Below, in pieces: positions 57,461 to 64,000 of a stretch of 64,000 nt of DNA. Below the pieces are notes generated by a model that worked only from the letters and a program-made list of their open reading frames with translations, had not been told where the DNA came from and searched no databases. The position numbers and the translations under genes were made by a program. The stretch is from the NCBI GenBank assembly GCA_029891385.1, contig CM057229.1, positions 6,729,001 to 6,793,000 on the forward strand, read 5' to 3'. Source of the DNA: Erythroxylum novogranatense. Its lineage: Eukaryota > Streptophyta > Magnoliopsida > Malpighiales > Erythroxylaceae. Within the stretch, counting starts at the first letter, position 1; every line of letters begins with the position of its first letter.

Positions 57461-59150
57461 ATGGCACACAACAACCTTGCGGAAGAAGGTAACACTAACA
57501 ACCGTCCTCCATTGTTTAATGGTACTAATTATTCTTCTTGGAAAAATCCTATGAAGTACCACATCATTAGCGAGGGAGTTGAATACTAGAAGATCATTAT
57601 CTTCGGACTTCAAGCCCCTCTGAAAGAAAATGGTGCGTTGAAAATAGAGCTGGAGTATGATGATAACGATTGGAGGCAAGCGTACATCAATGCCAAAGCT
57701 ATGAAGCTGATATATTGTGCATTAACGGTTGAGGAAAGAAACCGGGTAAATTCTTGCACCACTGCCAAGGAAATGTGGGAGAGACTTCGAGTTACTCATG
57801 AAGGGACAAATCAAGTCCGGGAGACAAAAATCAACATGCTTCTCCACGACTACGAGATGTTCGTCATGAAAGAAGGTGAGTCAATTTCTACAATGCTTGA
57901 CCGTTTTGCAGAAATCATAAATGGATTAGGCAACCTGGGAAAGCACATGACGGATAGCGAGAAGGTGAAGAAGATTCTTCGTTCACTGCCGAAGGAATGG
58001 GATTCTCAAGTCACCGCAATCATGGAGTCAAAGGACCTTAACCATCTGGAATTCAACGCTTTGGTGGGATCACTCATCAACTATGAGATTTTTCTCAAAT
58101 CCAGAGGAGGTATAGGTAAGCCTCAAAAATCTATTGCTTTTAAAGCTAGCACTACTTTTGTTGATGAAAGTGATGAGGAATTAGATGAAGACGAGGAAGA
58201 TGAAGAAATCGCTATGTACGCTAGAAACTTAAGGAAGTTCAAGGGACTTCTCAAAAATTGAAGGAAAGAATTAAATGGCGGAAAACAGGTAGAAAGAAAG
58301 AGGTTTGGCGCGGAAAGAAAATCAAAAGGCTATAGCGAAAAGAAGGGCAACGAAGAATGTTGGAGATGTGGAAAGCGGGACATCTTGCTAGAGAATGCAA
58401 AGCTCATCATCAACATCAAACTTTCAGAAAAATGACAAATCGACAAAGGTAAAAAGAAAACTAGCTTGGTGGCAACTTGAGTGATGAAGAGGATACATAC
58501 CAAAGCGATGATGAAAACAATCCGCACTTATGGCAAAAAGTTCATCAAGTGATGATGAAAATGAGGTAACTTTCAATGACCAAGATCTAAGAGATTCCTT
58601 TGATGCTTTACAGCTGATTTTGAAGAAGCTATTGAGATTAACAAAAATTAAGAAAGAAAATCGAGAGTTGGTTGCTGAAAATAGTCTTTACATGAAACGA
58701 TTGATGATTTAGATAGTCAAAAGAAGATCATTCTGCATGTCTTGTTGAAAAAGAAAATCTTATTTGTGAACTTAATAGAGTTAGAAAGGAATTCTCATAC
58801 GTGGTTGGAAAATTTGCTAATGGAAACGAAAAGTTTGAGAACTTGTTATCTTTGCAAAGATACTCAATTTCTAAACATGGTTTAGGATATGATCCGTTTA
58901 ATAGAGATTGTTCCTTGATTTCAAAGTTCACTACGGATGGAAAAATTGCTCAATGTGCTAGATGCTTGAAAGATGGGCATATAGAAGTTGCATGCAAGAG
59001 TACTACGAGATGCATTAAGGTCGAGAAATTTGGGTGAAAAGGGAATATACCTTCCAATGTGATTTACCTGACTAACCAAAATGGACCCAAAATGGCTTGG
59101 GTACCTATAAGAAGAAAGAATGTATCTATTGCAGGTACAAGCAAGGGATG
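57461..59150 (+). pseudogene. gag of the plus-strand Sirevirus
   Basis: The ATG at 57461 (M-A-H-N-N-L-A-E-E) runs in frame to 58261 with one internal TAG at 57587 (codon 43), where the minus copy has TGG. The N-terminal region deleted in the minus copy is present here (N-R-P-P-L-F-N-G-T-N-Y-S-S-W). The UBN2-like part and the acidic stretch follow. TGA at 58259-58261 stands where the minus copy has CGG. The first zinc knuckle (about 58357-58400) lacks one base between the second Cys and His. Later frames (58530-58712, 58801-59037) carry the coiled coil and the second CCHC (C-A-R-C-L-K-D-G-H). The gag end A-G-T-S-K-G overlaps pol, as in the other copy. Confidence 0.85.
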
Positions 59151-62100
59151 AAAAACCTCCAAACACATGGTATATTGATAGTGGATGCTCAAGGCACATG
59201 AGTGGAGACAAAAGTTTATTCGTAGAAATTAGACCAAAGAATCAAGGTTATGTCACTTTTGGAGACAACAACAAAGGTAAGGTCATTGGCATTGGTAAAG
59301 TGGGTAAGGAACCTTTACCTACCATTGACAATGTGTTGCTTGTTGATGGCTTGAAACATAACTTACTAAGTGTGTCTCAACTTTGTGATATGAATTATAT
59401 TGTATCATTTGAATCATCACATTGCTTAGTTAAGAAGGATGATCATGTTGCCTTTATTGGTTTGAGACATGGGAACACATACATTGTTGACTTGCATGAT
59501 GATAGTTAGTTTAATGAAAATGCTTGGTGACATTGGAAGAAAATGCATTTTATGGCATGAAAAATTATGACATGCACCATTGCCTTTAATTTCTAAGCTT
59601 TCAAAGAATGACATTGTAAGAGGTTTGCCTAAGATTAAATTTGTTAAAGATCATTTGTGTGAGTCCTGTTTGAAAGGCAAACATGTTAGAGAATCTTTTA
59701 AACCAAAGAGAGAAATCTATACTTCTAGAATTCTTGAACTTGTGCATATGGATTTGATTGGTCCATCTAGACATGCTAGTCTTAGTGGTAAATTATATGT
59801 ACTTGTTATTGTGGATGATTTCTCTATATTTACTTGGGTAAGATTTCTTGCTAATAAAAATGATGCCGTTAATGAATTTACCAAGTGGTGTAGATTGGTT
59901 CAAAATGAGAAAATTTTGTCTATCGTTGCAATTAGAACCGATCATGGAGGAGGATTCGAATGTGAACCTTTCGAAAATCTTTGCGACAAATACGAAATGG
60001 AACATAATTTCTCGACACCAAGGACTCTGCAACAAAATGGTGTAGTAGAAAGGAAAAATCGCTCACTTGAAGAAATGAGCAAGACTATGCTGAATGAGTA
60101 CAATCTTCCTAAATCATTTTGGGCAGAAGCAGTCAACACCGCTTGTTACGTCATCAACCGGGTGCACTTACGAAGAGACAAAAATAAGACACCTTACGAG
60201 CTATGGAAAGGTAAGAAACCTAATATCTCTTATTTTCATCCTTTTGGTTGTAAGGTTTTCATTCATAATAATGGAAAGAGCAATTTAGGAAAATTCGACT
60301 CTAAATCCGATATTGGTGTGTTTATTGGTTATTCTCAAACTAGTAAGGCGTTTAGAGTTTATAATAATAGGACTAAATGTGTCGAAGAAAGTATTCATGT
60401 CAAATTTGATGAAATAATTTCACCCCCGAGAAAGGTTTGTTTTGATGATGATGCAGGGAGTTCAGGTAATAAAGTTGAAGAAATTGAATCCAAGATTGAG
60501 GAATTGAAGCTAGACGAAGAAAAACATGTACCGACATTAAATCATGGGCAAAGCAAAGAATCATCCTATGGAGCAAGTCATTGGAGATTTAAATGTTGGT
60601 GTAAGAACTAGGAGAAATATCTATGAGAATATGAGTAATTCAGCCTTCATTTCGTTGGTAGAACCCAAAAATATAGAAGAAGCTCTTAAAGATGAAAACT
60701 AGCTTTTAGCTATGCAAGAGGAGCTTAATCAGTTCAAGCGAAATGATGTTTAGGATTTGGTAGCTCCACCAAAGGACAAGACCATCATTGGAGTTAAGTG
60801 GGTAAATCGGATTAAATATGATGAGAATGGTGAAGCGATAAAAAATAAATCAAGGTTAGTGGCTCAAGGATTTTATCAAGAAGAAGGCCTTGATTACAAT
60901 GAGACATACGCTCACGTGGCTCGTTTTGGAGGCAATTAGGCTACTATGTGCATTCGCGTCTCATAAAAGGATCAAATTAAATCAATTGGACGTCAAGCGC
61001 ATTTCTAAATGGGTATATTCAAGAGGAAGTCTATGTCAAACAACCGTCGGGATTTGAAGATCCACGAGCATCCGATTACGTCTACAAACTCGAGAAGGCC
61101 TTGTATGGACTAAAGCAAGCACCTAGAGCATGGTATGAGAGGTTAAGTACTTTTCTAACTTAACATGGATATGTTAGTGGTAAGATAGATAATACTTTGT
61201 TTATTAAACATGTTGATAATGATATGCTTATTTGTCAAATTTATGTTGATGACATTGTGTTTGGTGCCAATAATGCATTTTGTGCAAAGAATTTAGTGAT
61301 TTAATGCAAGGTGAGTTTGAAATGAGTATGATGGGAGAACTCAAGTTCTTTCTTGGATTGCAAATCAAGCAACACAAAAATGACATTTTATCCACCAATC
61401 GGTATACCAAGGAACTTCTTAAGAAGTTTAAAATGGATGGATGCAAAGTGGCGGCAACACCAATGGTGACAAATCGGTCTTGGAAAAATATGAAAATGAA
61501 GAAGGCGTTGATCAAAACTCTATAGAGGTATGATCGGCTCTTTTTTGTATTTAATTGCTTCTAGACCCGATATAATGTTTGCCACATGTCTTTGTGCTAG
61601 ATTTCAATCTTGTCCTAAGATTTCTCATTTGAGTGCCTGTAAAAGAATTTTTATATATTTGAGTAGAACTATTAATCATGGTTTATGGTATCCTAGTTGT
61701 GATTCATTTGATTTGTATGCTTATAGTGATGCTGATCATGGTGGCTGTAGAATTGATAGAAAAGTACCGATGGTTTATGTCATTTCTTAGGATCATCTTT
61801 GATATCTTGGGCTAGTAAAAGCAAGTTAGTGTAGCAATTTCCTTTCTTGAATCGAATATGTAGCATTTGGGAGTGCTTGTGCCCAAGTTCTTTGGATTAA
61901 ACATCAATTGCTTGATTATGGTATTGTGATAAAAATATTCCTATCTATTGTGATAATACCAGTGCTATTTGTTTGAGTAAAATCCTATCTTGCATAGTAG
62001 AACAAAGCATATAGAAATTAGACATCATTTTATTCGTGATCATTGTTTGAAAGGTGACATTGTTTTGAAGCATGTTTCTACTAATGATCAATTGGCTGAC

Positions 62101-62184
62101 ATTTTTACTAAACCTCTTAAGGAAGATGTGTTTGTGAATATTAAATTAAGGTTAGGCATGTGTGATTTAAATTCCTTTGGTTGA
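59120..62184 (+). pseudogene. pol of the plus-strand Sirevirus: protease, integrase, RT, RNase H
   Basis: Protease (W-Y-I-D-S-G-C-S-R-H-M) is in the frame at 59120-59509. Integrase at 59580-60611 has C-E-S-C-L-K-G-K-H, M-D-L-I-G-P, R-T-D-H-G-G-x-F and V-V-E-R-K-N; the residue after R-T-D-H-G-G is Gly, where the minus copy has Glu. RT is in pieces: 60757-60939, then Y-V-D-D near 61242-61256, and 61280-61525. RNase H lies at 61530-61790 and 61990-62184 (K-H-I-E-I-R-H-H-F-I-R-D). Two TAG codons near 60703 and 60753 replace Trp codons of the minus copy. At least five frameshifts. Not functional. Confidence 0.92.
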
Positions 62185-62733
62185 ATGTGTTTTTGCTACA
62201 TTAAATGGTCAATATATGAGGTACACATGCAATTACATCCAAAGACTTCATCATCGTGTTTTACACAAAGCCTAATTGGAGTTTCAGTCTATTACCGTTG
62301 AGGATTTATTTGAGTTATTTTGAGTTGGATATTGATTTGTTCTGGGATAAAAGGAGATTGTGGAAAATAAGTCGAGGTATGGTTTTCACAGCTCTCTGGA
62401 TATGAATAAGTCGACTTATGCATAAGACAAGTCGACTTATGGAGGTCGATAAGTCGACTTATGTGGATAACAAGTCGACTTATGTGTGGACGGATTCTTT
62501 AAAACCCCTCATCTTTTCTCTTCTCCTGAGTCTTCTCACTCTAAAACCTTGAACCTCTTGCTAGAACTCGACTTAAAACCTGAATTTTCTTGGATCCACT
62601 ATACCCACCATCTACCCATAACCTTTTATCAAAACCCACTCTCCATCTCTTGAAATCAACCTCCTTTTGAAAACCCTTTTCATAAAACCCTAACTCTAAC
62701 CTACAAATTTTTCCTCCTTCTCTCTAAATCTTC
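62185..62733 (+). other. Leader between pol and envelope-like ORF, with palindromes
   Basis: AT-rich, with four AAGTCGACTT copies at 62408-62483, the same place as the 41519-41720 array in the other element. No gene. Confidence 0.75.
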
Positions 62734-64000
62734 CATGGCTCCAAGAAAAGCTTCTCTGAAAGGGAAAGAAACGGCTCAAACTCAAAATTCCAACGTTCCT
62801 CAAAGACCACGGGTTCGGGGTCCTCATCTAGGGAGATCGTCGAGAGGATGATGCGATTGAACCCAGAGTTCGTTTCAAGGATGCTCAAAATTTGTATTAC
62901 AAGGTAATTAAAGATGAAGTTTTGATTGCCTCAATGAGATTTGATTGGGTTGAGCTAGATAGTAGTGAGTTCTCGGATGTGTTTTACGAAATCGTTAATC
63001 TTGGGTTAAGAGATTTTACGGGTTTTCATGATGATATCTATGAAGAAGCGATAAAGGAATTTTATGCAAATCTGATTGTGATTAGGAGTAATGTAGAGGA
63101 TGGAGTTACCTTGTCCTCTAAAATTAGCGGAAAGCATTCTATCTTTGTGAATCGATTTGTGTACCATGTTTAATTTGCTGAGAGGAGGAGTTAGGCCTAG
63201 AGCCTCTTTTACTTGATTTTGAGATTTTGAGAAATGTTGAGGAGACAACGATGAGGAAGTCGAAGAGAATTTCGGCTATCTTGAGGAAAAAGGGCTGATT
63301 TGCTAATTCGGTTATGTTAGATCATTCCCTCCATTTGAGGCGATGGATTTACCATTGAATTATAGATTCTTGCATTATCGATAAAGCAGGGTTGTGTATC
63401 CGAAGAAAGCGAGCAATAATCAGATTACTTCTCTAGATAAGGAGATTATGTGGCATATGGAGGAAAGACGGCAAATAAATTATCCGAGTTTGATTATTCA
63501 GATGATAAGGAAAAGGCGAGCTTATTACGTGGACGGTGAAGGGAAACTAGTCCCAAGCATAAAGGAATGACGTATGCCGTGACCGATCACCCATATCTCT
63601 CGGTTAGGAGATGCAACTTGGACTCTATGTTAGTTTTCCTTATCCTCGAGTGGAGGTTCACACCACAACTTAAGGAGCATGAAGTTTGGTGAGGACAGTT
63701 GAAAAGGTTGGGTCTATTCCTATCACGTTGAGAAACTTGGGTTAGCTTTGGTGGGTGAGCAGGTTCCTTCGAGAAAACGATCTAGGACAGCAGATCGTCC
63801 AAGTAGCTCACGACCTAGTAATGTTGGAAGAAGTGAGGCATCCCAGGCTGATTTTCAAGAAATTCGGGATCAGTTGGATGAGATAAATGAGCGACATGAT
63901 GATCAACAAGACACTCTGATTAGACTGGAAAGAAAAATTGATGAACTACGCAGCATACTTACCCGTTTGGAGAAGAGCATTAAGAAGATTTTTGATAAGC
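62734..64000 (+). pseudogene. Envelope-like ORF of the plus-strand Sirevirus, cut by the window end
   Basis: The ATG at 62734 opens M-A-P-R-K-A-S-L-K-G-K, soon stopped by a frameshift. The frame at 62892-63173 reads M-R-F-D-W-V-E-L-D, L-R-D-F-T-G-F and K-E-F-Y-A-N-L. The segment triplicated in the other copy appears once (63343-63540). The last part (about 63826-64000) is open to the window edge and shows a heptad-like coiled coil (I-R-D-Q-L-D-E-I-N-E, L-R-S-I-L-T-R-L-E). No membrane segment is visible. Family function unknown. Confidence 0.75.

Larger units (their letters stand above)
56391..64000 (+). mobile_element. Sirevirus-like Ty1/copia element, second copy, continues beyond the window
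   Basis: Same family as 37996-47670 but on the opposite strand and more decayed. 5' LTR, primer site, gag, pol, palindrome array and most of the envelope-like ORF are inside the window; the polypurine tracts and 3' LTR are not. Comparison with the minus copy reveals several TGG-to-TAG and CGA-to-TGA changes and many one-base frameshifts. Confidence 0.93.

Overview
The window is repeat-rich, AT-rich nuclear DNA of a flowering plant, most likely a eudicot. It holds Ty3/gypsy and Ty1/copia LTR retrotransposons with tRNA-iMet type primer sites, a hAT transposon, tRNA-derived SINEs, a TRIM, and one host gene, a two-exon CYP81-type cytochrome P450 with GT-AG splice sites. I cannot name the species. 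No bacterial operon, CRISPR array, rRNA gene or convincing tRNA gene was seen. Most retrotransposon genes are broken, so they are given as pseudogenes. || 1-15 kb: an old, badly decayed copia element (gag relic about 960-1784; protease, integrase and RT relic about 12890-14770) is split by a structurally complete Tekay/Del-like gypsy element at 1790-12884, with 3.1-kb LTRs and an exact 5-bp target duplication ACACT. || 15-24 kb: an RPA1-like OB-fold/zinc-finger pseudogene (+), a spliced-looking Athila-ORF1-like pseudogene (-), a scattered family of palindromes around GTGACTTATTAAGTCAC, and an extremely AT-rich, internally duplicated block. || 24-27 kb: a hAT element (24115-27226) whose transposase has an internal inversion of its TTF-type zinc-finger module. 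|| 28-31 kb: the P450 gene (-), with a P450 pseudogene fragment downstream. || 31-36.4 kb: a hAT MITE, dispersed short repeats, and a duplication of about 1.6 kb in which only the second copy carries a SINE with a 12-bp target duplication. || 36.4-49.3 kb: an Athila/Tat-like LTR and gag relic (+), with its LTR split by a complete Sirevirus-like copia element on the minus strand (37996-47670, target duplication CAATT). That element has gag, pol and an extra downstream envelope-like ORF. || 49.3-56.4 kb: an LTR fragment with a GC-rich minisatellite, a 466-bp TRIM, a gypsy 3' relic, and a truncated Tnt1/Tork-like copia 3' end (-). || 56391-64000: a second, more decayed Sirevirus-like element of the same family on the plus strand, running off the window end in its envelope-like ORF. 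|| How the parts relate: nesting gives a relative order of insertions, namely copia relic before Tekay, and Athila-like element before Sirevirus. The two Sirevirus copies can be compared directly and show which changes are decay and which are shared structure: SalI-type palindrome arrays, two CCHC motifs, and a gag/pol overlap.
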